Shown here piece by piece: positions 10,955 to 22,695 of a DNA stretch of 64,000 nucleotides (position 1 is the stretch's first letter; every line of letters starts with the position of its first letter). The notes under the pieces are model-generated. The model did not search any database, was not told the DNA's origin, and worked only from the letters and a program-made list of their open reading frames with translations. The stretch covers positions 7,894,819 to 7,958,818 of the forward strand of contig NC_043741.1 of NCBI RefSeq assembly GCF_004337985.1, read 5' to 3'. A program made the translations under genes and the position numbers. The stretch comes from Pyricularia pennisetigena. Its lineage: Eukaryota; Ascomycota; Sordariomycetes; Magnaporthales; Pyriculariaceae.

Positions 10955-11884
10955 ATGGTGACCGTTCATTTCCCAATGTCCACCACGGAAAACACAGCAG
11001 GACCGGCCCCGCCGTCGTCGACGGAAGCTGCGGACAAGGTCGATCTCCTTATCCTCGGCGCAGGCTGGACGTCAAACTTTTTGATCCCCCTCCTGGAAAA
11101 ATCCGGCATAAGATTCGCCGCCACGTCTACCACCGGCCGTTCCGGAACCATCCCCTTCCGCTACGATCCGGAATCGTCCTCCTCAGAGCCTTTTCGTCTG
11201 CTGCCCACCGCAACAACAGTCCTGATCACCTTTCCATTGAAGGGCCAGGGCCAGAGCAAACACCTGACCGGCCTCTATCACAGCACCCACCAACAGCAGG
11301 CCCCTGAATCGACGCAGTGGATCCAGCTCGGCTCGACGGGCATCTTCACTGCCCCGCACTGGACGGATGAGTCCTCGTCCTACGACAGGACGAACCTGCG
11401 AGCCATAGCCGAGGATGAGCTGATGGCCTGTGTCCCTGGGGCCGCGGTCCTAAACCTCGCGGGGCTGTACGACGGCGAGACACGCAACCCGCGCAACTGG
11501 GTCACCCGTGTCGCCCGCACCAAGGACGCCGTCAGGGGCAAGGGCGCTGTGCATCTGATCCACGGTGCCGACGTCGCCAGGGCCATCGTCGCCATGCATA
11601 GGCGCTTCACGCCGGGGAGGCGTTGGATCGTGGCCGACCTGAGGACGTATGATTGGTGGGACCTCATCCAGGCTTGGGGTGCCGATGCGAGGAAGGGGTT
11701 GGTGGCCAAAGGGGAGGCTGACGTTGCTGAGGGTCTCCAGTATGAGCGCTGGGTTGGAGAGCTGATGCAGGAGGATGGGATTAAGGCGTTGCCGAGAAGT
11801 CAGGACAAGTTGGGTAGGGTGTTGGATTCGAGAGCGTTTTGGAACGAGATGGGGACGTGGCCTAGCATGGGGAGGGTCGAGTGA
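10955..11884 (+). CDS. NAD(P)-binding Rossmann-fold protein (SDR/YeeZ-like)
   Basis: Single exon, 309 residues from the ATG at 10955 or 302 from the one at 10976 (MSTTENTAG); the second has no clear advantage. Near the N-terminus VDLLILGAGWTSNFLIPLL is a beta-alpha-beta nucleotide-binding turn with G-x-G-W-T, as in atypical short-chain dehydrogenases of the YeeZ/epimerase-like group. A later block, VHLIHGADVARAIVAMHRR, resembles the 'H-V-x-D-V-A-x-A' segment of nucleotide-sugar epimerases. No YxxxK catalytic pair is obvious, so it may be a non-catalytic or divergent reductase. Probably cytosolic. It runs tail-to-tail with the PIG-S gene, only 80 bp between stop codons. Fold assignment good, reaction unknown. 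Confidence 0.8.
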   Translation: MVTVHFPMSTTENTAGPAPPSSTEAADKVDLLILGAGWTSNFLIPLLEKSGIRFAATSTTGRSGTIPFRYDPESSSSEPFRLLPTATTVLITFPLKGQGQSKHLTGLYHSTHQQQAPESTQWIQLGSTGIFTAPHWTDESSSYDRTNLRAIAEDELMACVPGAAVLNLAGLYDGETRNPRNWVTRVARTKDAVRGKGAVHLIHGADVARAIVAMHRRFTPGRRWIVADLRTYDWWDLIQAWGADARKGLVAKGEADVAEGLQYERWVGELMQEDGIKALPRSQDKLGRVLDSRAFWNEMGTWPSMGRVE

Positions 11885-11964
11885 AGGGCTGCTTCGACCC
11901 TGGAAAGCAATGGTGATAGATCTTGGTCGTGTATACATTAATACGCAAATCTAGCCGCTCCTAA

Positions 11965-13716
11965 TTACTCTGTTTTCTTCCCCGTCTTTCCCGCTGCAGC
12001 CTTTTCCTGCCTTCGCTTCCTCCAGGCCTTCAGTTCGTTCAATAGCCCCATGACCAGAGGAACGCCCACTGGCCCCAACAGGGGTAGGTACACAGCGATC
12101 TTGTGCTCGTCCGGGAAGTAAAGTTGGCCGACCATGCTCTTCTCGAAAAACGCCTTGTCGGCCGCGACCTGGGCGATCCGCGCGTGGGCAAGACCTGCGC
12201 TGGTGCCAAGCGCATCGCAAGCCTGTCTGAGATGCTTCAGTGTGGTAGACACACCTTCGGCGACGGAACGCGGGATGGCGATTCCAGGGAGAGCCCGTGA
12301 CAGGCGGGCCAGGGAGCCCAGAGATGAGGATGCTCGCAAGACAAGGTCGGCGGACCGGATGCGGCGCAGACCAGCCAAGCGGAGGGGTAACGAGCCCGAG
12401 GTTTCTGGTGTACCGAGCAAGGAGAGCAGGTGCGCAGTGAAAGTTGCCATGGGAGTCCGGAGAGATTGAACCGGAACCTTGTTTGCGGTCTCCGCGGTGT
12501 GAGGGACCAGGTATACCGTGCCCCACTGTGGGATCAGCCAGGACCGGGCTGTCGCAGTCGCATCAGACCCGGCCTCGCTGGTCGGAAGAGATATGCTCTG
12601 GTTGCCGACAAAGACCACAAAGTTGATAGTTGGTGCGCCGCCAATGGATGGGGACAAAGGCCACTCGGCGGCATTTATAAACGAAGACAAGTCTTCCTTG
12701 CTTAGCACATCCGACTGTACGCCCGGCGCGGCGTAGAGCTGTACCTGCGTGTCGATGGTAAAGTTGTGTACGGGCGAGAGGACATCAAGAACCGGTCGCA
12801 TGTACTGCTCAACAGCCACGTCGATATCCCAGCTGCTCGGAGATGCGCCGGCGGTAAAGAGGGAAAATGTAAGGTGGTACGTGGGCGCATACTTTAGTGA
12901 CCGGGTTGAGCGCTTAGCCACCGCCGCAGCCACGGCCGGGCTCACTCCGCTAAGAGATGGTTTCGTGGAGCCCGAGGCTTCCGCTACTAGGGCCGAAATA
13001 ACAGCTTGCTCCTCCGAGAAGACAGCATGGATGTCTTTGGCGATCCTGGAGGCCAGGCCGGGTGAGGGAAGTGTGTTTGCGGCGTAGGTGACTTGGAGGA
13101 TGGGCTGTTCTGGCTGCAGCGCCGTAGTCGTGGTATCTCCAGGATTTAGTCGAACCGTAAGAGCAATACGTTCATCGTCGATTGCAGTTTCATTGGCGAC
13201 CGTGAGGCGAAGTTGCCGATCAGTAGAATCTGGAGAGTCCGAGAGGTTGTCGAGGACCATCTGTGTCATTTGAATCAAAACGTCGGTTTCATCTTGTCGC
13301 ATGGTGCCTTTCTCGATGGCAATCGTCAGCGGGAACGTCGGACGACAGGCCTGTGTAAATTTGTTAGCTACCATCTCCAAGCCTGACCTGAGCAGAGCAG
13401 CATATGAAAAAAGGTCACATACCCTCCCGTCTGCCCAGTCCATCATCTCATCCAGGGGCAGGCTCGCCCGGTACACAGAGGTTGTATGCCACCATATAGG
13501 CAAGCCAAGTGACAGTATCAATGCCCAAAATGACAAAATGACATAAGTGCGGCGCCTGGCGTCGGCGGGCTTCTCGGGAGGAGGCTCCTTGTTGGTTTTA
13601 TCTGCTGGCAATTGCGCCGCTACCTCTGCGCTGCTTGTAACATGGGTTGGCGACTGCTGGTTCTGGTCATCGAGTTCCGGCTGGGTGGCGGCGGGCTTGC
13701 GACTTCTGACTGACAT
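11965..13716 (-). CDS. GPI17: GPI transamidase complex subunit PIG-S
   Basis: Two exons, 13716-13423 and 13350-11965. The 72-bp intron (GTATGT donor, GCTAAC branch, ACACAG acceptor) is a multiple of three with no stop, so an unspliced reading stays open, but the splice signals are clear. Product 559 residues. A Lys/Pro-rich cytosolic tail precedes a membrane segment near residues 57-75 (VILSFWALILSLGLPIWW), followed by the PIG-S landmark GLPIWWHTTSVYRASLP. A long lumenal domain follows and a C-terminal membrane segment (YLPLLGPVGVPLVMGLL) with a basic tail. This two-anchor layout is that of PIG-S/Gpi17, the ER subunit that helps attach GPI anchors to proteins. Symbol given by homology to the yeast subunit. 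Confidence 0.9.
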   Translation of the reverse strand: MSVRSRKPAATQPELDDQNQQSPTHVTSSAEVAAQLPADKTNKEPPPEKPADARRRTYVILSFWALILSLGLPIWWHTTSVYRASLPLDEMMDWADGRVCDLFSYAALLRSGLEMVANKFTQACRPTFPLTIAIEKGTMRQDETDVLIQMTQMVLDNLSDSPDSTDRQLRLTVANETAIDDERIALTVRLNPGDTTTTALQPEQPILQVTYAANTLPSPGLASRIAKDIHAVFSEEQAVISALVAEASGSTKPSLSGVSPAVAAAVAKRSTRSLKYAPTYHLTFSLFTAGASPSSWDIDVAVEQYMRPVLDVLSPVHNFTIDTQVQLYAAPGVQSDVLSKEDLSSFINAAEWPLSPSIGGAPTINFVVFVGNQSISLPTSEAGSDATATARSWLIPQWGTVYLVPHTAETANKVPVQSLRTPMATFTAHLLSLLGTPETSGSLPLRLAGLRRIRSADLVLRASSSLGSLARLSRALPGIAIPRSVAEGVSTTLKHLRQACDALGTSAGLAHARIAQVAADKAFFEKSMVGQLYFPDEHKIAVYLPLLGPVGVPLVMGLLNELKAWRKRRQEKAAAGKTGKKTE

Positions 13717-15231
13717 GGCGACATGCCCGGGCCGGGCTCGTGTCAAGTTGGAAGCGGCGGCAAGGATTCGGGGGTCAGTTAGGTCGGATCGGGGTGTGGC
13801 TGCAATGGGTACGTGACGGCAGGACAATCAGTTAGTTTGGACCCTTACAACGACGCGTAAGTGGACACCTGCGAGGACAGAAGCCTGCGAACCACCTTTG
13901 ATCACGTGGTCTGACCCCACTGCTGCCCGCTACCCACCACAGCAGTGGCGTCGGCGAGCCCGTACTCGGCCGAATACCGAAGATTGCTAGCATTTAGAGA
14001 CAGACGATTCTACAGTATAATAAAAACCGACCAAAAACCCAGGTATGAGGTAACTAGGTGGGCTCGGAAGTGGGCCGGATGAAAATGGAAGTGCAAAAGC
14101 TGCAAGCCTATTGAGCCGAATTCCCGGACACGTCGGGAGCAGCAAATTCACCTTTGTTATCTCGCAATCAATGCTGTGCAAGCGTGCATCAATCAACCTG
14201 ACGAATGAATGCCACGGTCGCCTACGTTCCCATGTCTCAATCTACCGACGGTCAATGCGAGGCAAGGTGAATGTTACGTAGCAGAATGAAAAGCCCTGCG
14301 TCGCCTGAGCGGCATCTGTCAGCTAAGCTTTCTTGGCTGTGACTTGGCTGCGACTTGGCGATCAAGCTTACCATTTGCTCACCAGACGAACACACGACGA
14401 GCGCAAAAATAGAATAGCATCGTCAGCTTCAACATTCTCCTCTCCCGACCAACATTGTCCCCTCGTTCTGAATCCCGCAGAGATAACCAAATCAGCCAAC
14501 TGATTAATCCAATGATAAATATGCCTCACCCACCATTTGCTGGTTCCGATCGACCTTCCTTCTTGGGCTATACCGTCAAGTGCTGACATTACGAATGGTC
14601 CCGGTGGACAAGCACCTTTAGGCAATCTGCACCCAGACGCGTAACAACCAACTTTACGGATGGCATGGTGTGATTCAGGAGATAGACATAACCCAGGTTA
14701 AACCCGGTTTCGTTCAGATATCGACCGAACAAGCCCCATTGCGTGACCGGCAAAACTGGGGTTGGATGGAGCTTTTTAAGCATGGGTGCCTACTTTCTAC
14801 CACTGAATTTAGTGAATTTATCCCGACCAAGCGGAACAAGACCGCTTGAAGGTCGCTTTGGGTTATCATCTCCTGCTTCCTATCTCTTATTGCCCCCCGC
14901 CACTCCCTTGCTGAAAACAAGGGTGGAGTCAAATTCGCACTGGCCGAACGAATCAGACAATGGAATACATCACTCGCGTTCGGCCATTCGAGCGAGAGTC
15001 CCATCGGTGCGGTGTTTCCGGTCTCGAGTCGGCAATCGGAAATGTTCAGACGATTGCTGATAAAACCATGCGTGTGCCCCTGGGCTCGACCATGGGACGA
15101 CACATGGTTTTCGTTTCTTGTCACATCTGAGGATCGCCGCCGCGGTGCTACTGGTTATCAACCTTGTTTACCTTTTGTGCCTCGATACAACCTGTCTTGG
15201 GTTTTCCAGGTGTTTGGTAACCAGCGTAAAT
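13717..15231. other. intergenic, divergent promoters of PIG-S and peptide-transporter genes
   Basis: The two flanking genes are transcribed away from each other, so both promoters lie here. No protein domain, tRNA or repeat was recognised. Confidence 0.5.
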
Positions 15232-17393
15232 ATGGGTAAGTTTAAGCTGGCTCCAGTATCGTAACCATGCTTCCGCTAACAGATGCATCTACCTGCCTTC
15301 CAACGTGCAGCTACCGACGTGGAACAGGCCAACCTTGGCCATCTGCGTAGATCATCCAGCGGAGAAAAGGAGGAGCCCAAGCGCGGGCTTACACCACCCG
15401 GCGACCAACATGATGCCATCTACACAGGCACTCTCACCGACGCGCACTACGAGGGCAAGCCTACTGAAGAGGAGCTGGCAACTCTGCGGCGCGTTGCCGG
15501 AGGTGTGCCTCTAGTTGCCTACCTTTTGTGTTTGGTGGAGTTTTGCGAACGTGCTTCCTACTATGGTATGTGTTGAGCTCTACTGCCAGACCAGACAAGA
15601 ATCGTCACTGACCTACGTTGTCGTGTATAGGATGTGTTCAGATTTACGGCAACTATGTCAACCGTCCTATGCCTACCGGCGGTGACGGCTGGGGAGCACC
15701 CCCACCTGACACCCAACAGACCGCCGGCGCTCTCGGCATGGGCCAAGCAGTTTCTACCTCGGTCACACAATCCGTCAGTCTCCTCGCCTATGGCTTGCCA
15801 CTCATCACCGGTTGGCTTGCCGACACAAAGACGGGACGTTTCAACCAGATCTGGTGGGGTGTGTTTGTCATGGGTGTTGGACATGTTATCTTGGTCGCTT
15901 CGGGCGCCAAGGATCTGCTCGCCAACGGCAACGCCAAGATTCCATTCTTTATCGGCATCTACACAATCGCACTCGGCTCCGCCATGTTTAAACCCAACGT
16001 CTCACCTCTGCTCCTCGACCAAATGACCAGCCACGTTCCCAAAGTCAAGACGCTCAAGTCAGGAGAGAGGGTCATCGAGGACCCTGAGCACAGCGTCGAG
16101 CGTGTCATGCTCTGGTTTTATCTCATGATCAACGTCGGTGGCTTCATGGCTGTCGCCACCTCGTACTCGGAAAAGTATGTTGGCTGGTGGCTCTCTTTCT
16201 TGCTGCCTCTCATCCTGTACATGCCCCTGCCGCTAGTGTTGATGTACCTCAAGCCACGCTTGGTTATGCACCCGCCCGGCGGCTCTGACCTGCTCAACAT
16301 TTTTCGCGTCCTGGGCTACTGCATGCGCGGCGGTGGCATCTTCCGCATCGGCCGCAAGGGCTGGTGGAACGCGGCCAAGCCTTCGGTGATTGCAGCAAAC
16401 GGCGGCACCGAGACGCGCTGGAACGACCAGTTCATTGAGGACGTCAAGCGTACTTTCCAGGCCACAGGCATGTTCTGCTTCTTCCCGATTCAGTTCATCA
16501 ACGACAATGGTCTTGGAAGCGCCCCCGGCCTGACCAGCACCATGATGGTAACCAACGGCGTGCCCAACGACCTGCTCTCCAACATGAACTCGCTCATCAT
16601 CATCATCGGTGCGCCGATCCTCAACTATGGACTCTACCCACTTTTGCGGTCCGCCAAGATCCACTATGGGCCTGTGGCGCGCATTACTACAGGCTTCTTC
16701 ATCAGCACCCTCGGCGGCATAGGCTACACGGTTCTGCAGTACTATGTCTACCAGATGAACCCATGCGGTTGGTTCGGTGGAAGCGACCCTCGCTGCGTGG
16801 TAAGACTGCTCTGTATACTGCTCTGAGATATCAAATATATACTAACACAACTTTGCGCAGGACAACGGTCTCGTCTCGGACATCTCGGTCTGGTGGCTTG
16901 CCCTTCCATACGCGCTGGGAGGCTTTTCTGAGCTCTTCATCAACGTCCCCGCCTACGGCATTGCATACAGTCGTGCACCCGTGAACATGAGGGGTCTTGT
17001 TTCGGCCATCAACCTGTTCAACACGGCCATTGCCTACATCATCAACCTGGCATGCTCGCCTATCGTGCAAGACCCTTACCTGGTTTGGGACTTTGGAGGG
17101 CCGGCAATTGCTGGCGGAATCGTCACTGTCGTCTTTGTAAGCCTTGGAATGCCTTACCGTCCCATGCGAGCACAATCGATTGCTAACACAAACCTTAATT
17201 CCAATAGTGGTTTCTGTTCCGCCACATTGACAAGGAAGAATACGTCCTCTCGACGCAGGCCGAAGAGCTCCACGAGCATCACGACAGCACGGGCACGGGC
17301 AAGTTCATCGAGCCCAATGAGCTCAACGCATCGACCAACCTTCCAGCCCCAATTGCCGACAACGAGCAGTATGGAATTTCACAAAAGCAGTAG
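15232..17393 (+). CDS. PTR2: proton-coupled di/tripeptide transporter (POT/PTR2 family)
   Basis: Proposed exons: 15232-15235, 15311-15565, 15631-16799, 16861-17136, 17208-17393; 629 residues, every junction in frame. The first exon supplies only ATG-G, giving MATDVEQANLGHL; without it, translation could begin at 15283 and add nine residues. Introns are 75, 65, 61 and 71 bp with GTAAG/GTATGT donors and CTAAC branch sites. Family marks: EFCERASYYG at the first membrane helix, FYLMINVGGF matching the second PTR2 signature, and SDISVWWLALPYALGGFSEL near helix 10. A plasma-membrane symporter that imports di- and tripeptides with protons for nitrogen supply; expression in this family is usually nitrogen- and peptide-controlled. 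The C-terminal tail is short and cytosolic. Confidence 0.93.
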
Positions 17394-19663
17394 TCGCTTG
17401 TTTGTGAGCACCCTCTAGGCACTTGTTTTTGTTACTGTGTATGGGATACCATGAGTTGTTGAGTTGGGTTGATCCGGTTATTATGCCTGGTGTATTCCGG
17501 ATAGGGGCTCTTTTGGATTCAAGCTTATCGAGGAATCGACTTTTACCTAAATATAAATGTTCTAGTATTGCAAGTACTCTAATTTGGACGTTTGAACACA
17601 TGATAGTTGGGAATATTCTATACTGGCATCCGCTTGACTACACAATTGCATGTTGCGTCTTCCCCAACTTGGGATGGAATTTTGTCATCAAATCTTCACT
17701 GCAACCTATCGGACAGGTGATGCGACCTCGAGTATCGTTTGGTTGTGAGAGAGAGCCCTGGATGCTTCTCGGCGGATTTGTCTTGGTCGCACTTCGTCTC
17801 AACTTTTGCCATCGTCGTCCGTAGCTTTGCTCTCGGCTTCACATGCAGAACCCGACCCTTGTGCGCTACTGCACCAAAGAAGCTGCTCGAAGCGAGGCAT
17901 GAGCATTATGGATGTGTGCCCTTTCCCCCACACCTATGTACGAAGGAAGCGCTTTGTATATGGAAAGGGTACTGTGTAGAGTTCCGTGGCCAAGCCTCGA
18001 TGCTACGGTATGTGTGATTGATGGCTTAGCATTTGCTGGGTTGTCCACTTCCCCGCATTGATTCGCATCCCCAGGTCTTGAGTATCGTGAGCTGGTTTGT
18101 TTCTTGCGCTCGGTAGGCCAAGCAAATATTCGGAACCAAATTTGGAAACAATAGGATAGGAAGAAGAGCGTATTCCGGATCCCTGGTGAGACCTGTCTTG
18201 CTGATTTATGCCCACTTCGTCCCCTAATTTGGGAGACTATTTATATGTAATTTGTAACACGAATACGCTACCTAGTTAAACTTTCAACGGCTTCTTCAAT
18301 TGGTTAATGTAGACAATAGACAAACATCAAGTAGACGCCGCGCGCTGTACGGAGGCCAAGATCTCGCGTTGTTACCTTGTTTAAAAGGCACGTGGATTGA
18401 AGCCAATCACACGTTCAGGGAAAATACCACCAGATGGACATCCCCACTGACGTCGCGACAATCGAATCATGAAAGTGGAGAACAGATGAGCTCTGCGATT
18501 GGAAAACCAAATTGTTCAGTGCTTGCACTACCCGTCTGGGGACAAGCACCTTAAAACAATCCTTTGGGCAGAGCGCAGCTTAAAAAAAGCACACCATGGC
18601 ATTAGACGCGTGTGAGAAATTCGAAAGAAACAACCCTTCCAGGCACAGACAGACAACGTACATGTTGATATATTTGGTGCAGCTGTCGTCTGGATTTTTT
18701 TTTCTCGATTTGCTGGCTGGGGTTGTCTGGTGTTGTAGCAGCCCATTCTCGGTAACAAACCCCGGACAAAAAGCCAAACAAGGCACAAGCGCGCGCGACA
18801 AACGTGCCGAGCTGCCTTCCTTGACGGGTACGCAATGCAAATGCAATTCCCCCCAAAAAAGAAGCCTCGATGCCGAGGCACGACGTCAATGTCCAAGGAC
18901 CCTTGTCGACAACTGTACTCCGCAGTCTAGGTTGGTTTCCCATTTTTCCAGTCGGTCGCTTCGAGAAGCCGAGCGACACAGCAATTATGGCGCGACGTCT
19001 AGACGTAGTCTGGTTTTTTTTTTTTTTCTTCTTTGTTGCTCACCCTCGCAAACGCTCACTCCTCTGATGTCTCCTTCTGACAATCAGTTGTCGGCACTGC
19101 AACCGTTCTGTCGGACCGGTCCTCGGCTGATTTATTCTTAGTTGCTGCTACTGCCGCTGTCGCTGCTACAACTGCTAGTCATCTCGCACCTCAATCAGGT
19201 GGTTCGCTACATCTATGCACACCTGCAACTAGTCCATAAGTTACATGCATCTGCTAGCACCTACCAAATCTACACCGACACGAACAACAAACAATAGTAA
19301 ACCATAATCTTCACCGTGCAACACCGCTCTCGCGAATCGACTGTCTGTCAGGATCAACCCGCCTCCAGCCGAGCTTTTGTTCACGACTCGACAGGTGAAA
19401 GCAGCTACCCACCCGGGTGCAACACCAGCGGCAACTTAGTGTTGGTGTCACTCGAGGCAAGCAGGCCCGATATTGGCTGCGGTCACCCTTATATTGGTCT
19501 CGACTTTTGTGAGACCAGAGCCTATTACGGGGCCTCGTTTGCTTCATCTACTCTTTTTTTTTTTTTTTTTTTTCTTTTTTACCTCGTCGTTGGTTGGAGG
19601 GGAGGAAATCCGGAGGAGGACTGGTTTCTTCTGGTCACGCATAATACACGCAAAGAAAAAAAA
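17394..19663. other. 2.3-kb intergenic region, no supported gene
   Basis: Holds the 3' flank of the peptide transporter and the promoter/5' leader of the Fat1-type gene. Long T runs occur near 19015-19027 and 19554-19573. Frames in it lack domains, and nothing links them into exons. Confidence 0.45.
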
Positions 19664-21739
19664 ATGCCTGGTAAGTGTCCCCTAGGTTATACTCTCAATT
19701 GGTTATCACCATTCTGGATGCTCTGCAATAAACTGCCACGTAATAGAGAAACCCAACCGATGCTAACACGCGTCTCAAAAGTCCCATTGAGCATCGCGGC
19801 ACCGGCTGCCGTTGCTGGTCTCGCCTATTTGAATGCAAAGGCACAGATATGGTATGACGGCAAGCTAGCTAGATCGGTTCTGCCATGCATCATCCGCATG
19901 GCCTTGGCCGAGTACACTGGCCGGACCAGCTTGTTTTATATGCTCGAGGAGCGTGCTCAGGACAAAAACTCGGCCGGCCGTGTTTTTCTCCGCTTCGGCG
20001 ACCATGCCTATACGTATACCGAGGTCTATACCATCGCGCTGCGTTACGGCAACTGGATTCAGAGGACATATGGCGTAAAACCCAACGATGTTGTCGCTAT
20101 GGACTTTATGAATTCGGACAAATTTGTTTTCATGCTTTTTGGCCTCTGGTCCATCGGCGCCAAGCCTGCCTTCATCAATTACAACCTGCGCGAGCGGGCT
20201 CTTCTTCACTGTGTCGCCGCCGCCAAAAGCAGGGTTTGCTTCATCGACCCGGCCGTGGCCGACGCTTTGACGGATTATTTGCGGGATGGCCTGCCGGAAA
20301 CCAAGTTTGTCCTTTTTACACCCGAGATTGAGGCTGAAATCATGGCCACCCAGCCGATCCGGCCGCCCGATGATGTGCGCTATGAGACGCAGCAACATGC
20401 AATGGCCATCCTGATCTATACATCCGGCACGACGGGGCTGCCAAAGGCTGCCGTGGTATCGTGGGCAAAGATGATAGTCGCAGGCGGCTTCACTAGCAGA
20501 TTGCTGAACCTCAAGACGACGGATGTGTACTACACGGTAAGCAGTGCCCGTCTCCTGTATCGCGAGGCCCAGTAACTAATGCCAGGATGACAGTGCATGC
20601 CACTATACCACTCCACAGCAACGCTCATGGGTCTGGGTGCGGTCCTGACGGCTGGCGCGACCCTTGCCCTGGGCGTCAAGTTCTCGACCAAGAACTTTTG
20701 GAACGACGTGCGCCACTATGACGCAACCATAATACAATATGTGGGCGAGACGTGTCGCTACCTGCTTTCGGCTCCCACCATAACAGACCCCGCCACTGGC
20801 GAGAATTTAGACAAGAAGCACCGCGTGCACACGGCGCATGGAAACGGGCTGCGGCCGGACGTATGGAACAAGTTCAAGGAGCGATTCGGAGTAGGCACCA
20901 TTGTTGAGTTTTACGGCGCCACCGAGGGCAGCTTTGCCACATATAATGTGTCGACCAATGACTTTTCAGCGGGGGCCATCGGGCGCAATGGCTGGTTGTA
21001 CAGCTTGATTCTGAGCTACTCGATTGCGTTTGTCGAGGTCGACTACAACACGGATCTGCCGAAGCGGGACCCCAAGACGGGCTTCTGCAAGCGGACCAAG
21101 AGTGGCGAGCCAGGCGAGTTCATATTCAAGCTGCCATCTGACGACCACAGTAGCCGGTTCCAAGGCTACTATGGCAACAAGGAGGCGACCGAGGCCAAGA
21201 TCATGCGCAACGTTTTCAAGAAGGGCGACGCATGGCTGCGGACGGGCGACGTGATCCGCGCGGACAACGAAGGGCGACTCTTCTTCCACGACCGCATCGG
21301 AGACACGTTCCGATGGAAGGGAGAGAACGTCAGCACACAAGAGGTCAGTTTGGTGCTCGGGCGACACGACTCTGTCAAGGAGGCCAACGTCTACGGCGTC
21401 GCGGTGCCGAACCACGACGGCCGGGCCGGCTGTGCTGCCCTCACGCTGTCCGACAATCTGAGGGCTGGAGAGAAGCTGGGCGAGGAGCTGCTAAAGGGCT
21501 TGGCTACTCACTCGTCAGCGTCGCTTCCCAAGTTTGCGGTGCCGCAGTTCCTAAGAGTGGTGCGCGGCGAGATGCAGTCAACGGGTACCAACAAACAACA
21601 GAAGCACGACCTGAGGGTGCAGGGTGTAGAGCCGGGCAAGGTAGGCGAAGATGAGGTCTACTGGTTGCGGGGAGGTACATATGTACCATTTGGAACAGAG
21701 GACTGGGATGGGTTGAAGAAGGGTCTTGTGAAATTGTGA
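19664..21739 (+). CDS. FAT1: fatty-acid transport protein / very-long-chain acyl-CoA synthetase
   Basis: Exons 19664-19670, 19782-20536 and 20594-21739; 635 residues. The first exon codes only MP plus one base; splicing over 111 bp gives MPVPLSIAAPAAVAGLAYLN. That intron has no stop in frame, so an unspliced longer form is possible but lacks the family's N-terminus. The second intron is 57 bp (GTAAGC, ACTAAT branch). Motifs: AMP-binding loop YTSGTTGLPK at 215-224, CMPLYHS at the second junction, YGATEG 361-366, LRTGD 470-474, and the FATP/VLACS block RIGDTFRWKGENVST at 488-502. It activates long and very long fatty acids to CoA esters with ATP, coupling uptake to activation at plasma membrane, ER or peroxisome. 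Confidence 0.93.
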
Positions 21740-22695
21740 TTCAAGGTGATGGTGGGACGGGATTTGCTTAGATACCTTATATAGAGGGGGGGGGGTCTTT
21801 TGTCCTTGTTGGTCGTTGTTGTTCAAGCCTGCCTGCCTGTACTTGGGTTTGTGTTTTCACTGTATTTGTTTGTCTCTTGCCACGCAAAGTGCCTGCTGGG
21901 CTCGCGGTTGGAATCGTTTAGTTCGATGTCTATATTCAGAATCTACTCCCATCTATATCTGCCAGAGACTCCCTGTGCTACGACTATGATATCCAGCCTC
22001 AAGCAACCTCGTCTCTCACTGCACCGGCTTGCCTGTTGCAAAGCCGTGGCACAAATGATCAAATTCGAATCTGGCCAATGACGTCGCGCCCGCATCGCGC
22101 AATTGGTGCGCCAGTCCCGTTCGGGGTGCTACCAATGCGGGGCACGGTCGGCTTCCCCCAGTTTTTACAGCGTGCCTCATTGTTGCTCCGCACGGCGATG
22201 GAGGGGCTCGCTGGCGATGGTGGGGGAGCGAAACACGGCGTTTGTCGCATGTGGCAAGTCAAGCCTCTAATTGTCGCCGACTTCCACAGCTTGCTTTGTC
22301 TTGGCTGCGTGTCTGATGGCTGTCGGGGACCATTTATGGCTGTATTAGTAAAGCTATTTGGTTGTCAATTCGCCTACTAACCCCTTTTAGGTGGCAGATG
22401 CATGGAGACTTGCTAGATAGTTCTACGCGGGAGGCACCGGGATGGAACGACAAGAATGCGGCATATCTGAAAGGCGTGCTTGAATGGAGTCAATGGCTGG
22501 GCAGCTAACGTCAGGTTGCCGCAACAAAGGGGGTTCCCGGGAGCTTATATAAACCTAAACTGGGCCCAGATCCCCTTCTTTGGCCCAGTCTCCTCTTCTC
22601 ATTCTCATCTTCTGCAGCCAGCATACTTTTGCTCATTTCTACCAAAACCCTTTTCTGCTTCAGACAAACAGATCTTATAGATTCATACAGACAAA
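21740..22695. other. intergenic, promoter of peroxiredoxin gene
   Basis: Positions 21740-22400 show nothing coding. Positions 22440-22695 form the peroxiredoxin promoter and leader: a TATA box at 22546-22553 and a C/T-rich leader leading to the ATG at 22696. Confidence 0.55.
22546..22553 (+). promoter_or_regulatory. TATA box of peroxiredoxin gene
   Basis: TATATAAA lies 143 bp before the initiation codon, followed by a pyrimidine-rich leader of the kind seen ahead of strongly expressed fungal genes. Position and sequence support it; no experiment is implied. Confidence 0.6.

Noticed and set aside
11385..11710. Minus-strand frames overlapping the Rossmann-fold gene
   Set aside because: Shadow frames; the plus strand carries the nucleotide-binding motif and consistent codon use.
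18596..19141. 181-codon frame downstream of the peptide transporter
   Set aside because: Low-complexity and phenylalanine runs from poly-T; no domain and no exon partner.
19316..19663. N-terminal extension of the Fat1-type protein
   Set aside because: The open frame upstream is low in family resemblance and includes a poly-T tract; splicing from 19664 gives the family N-terminus.
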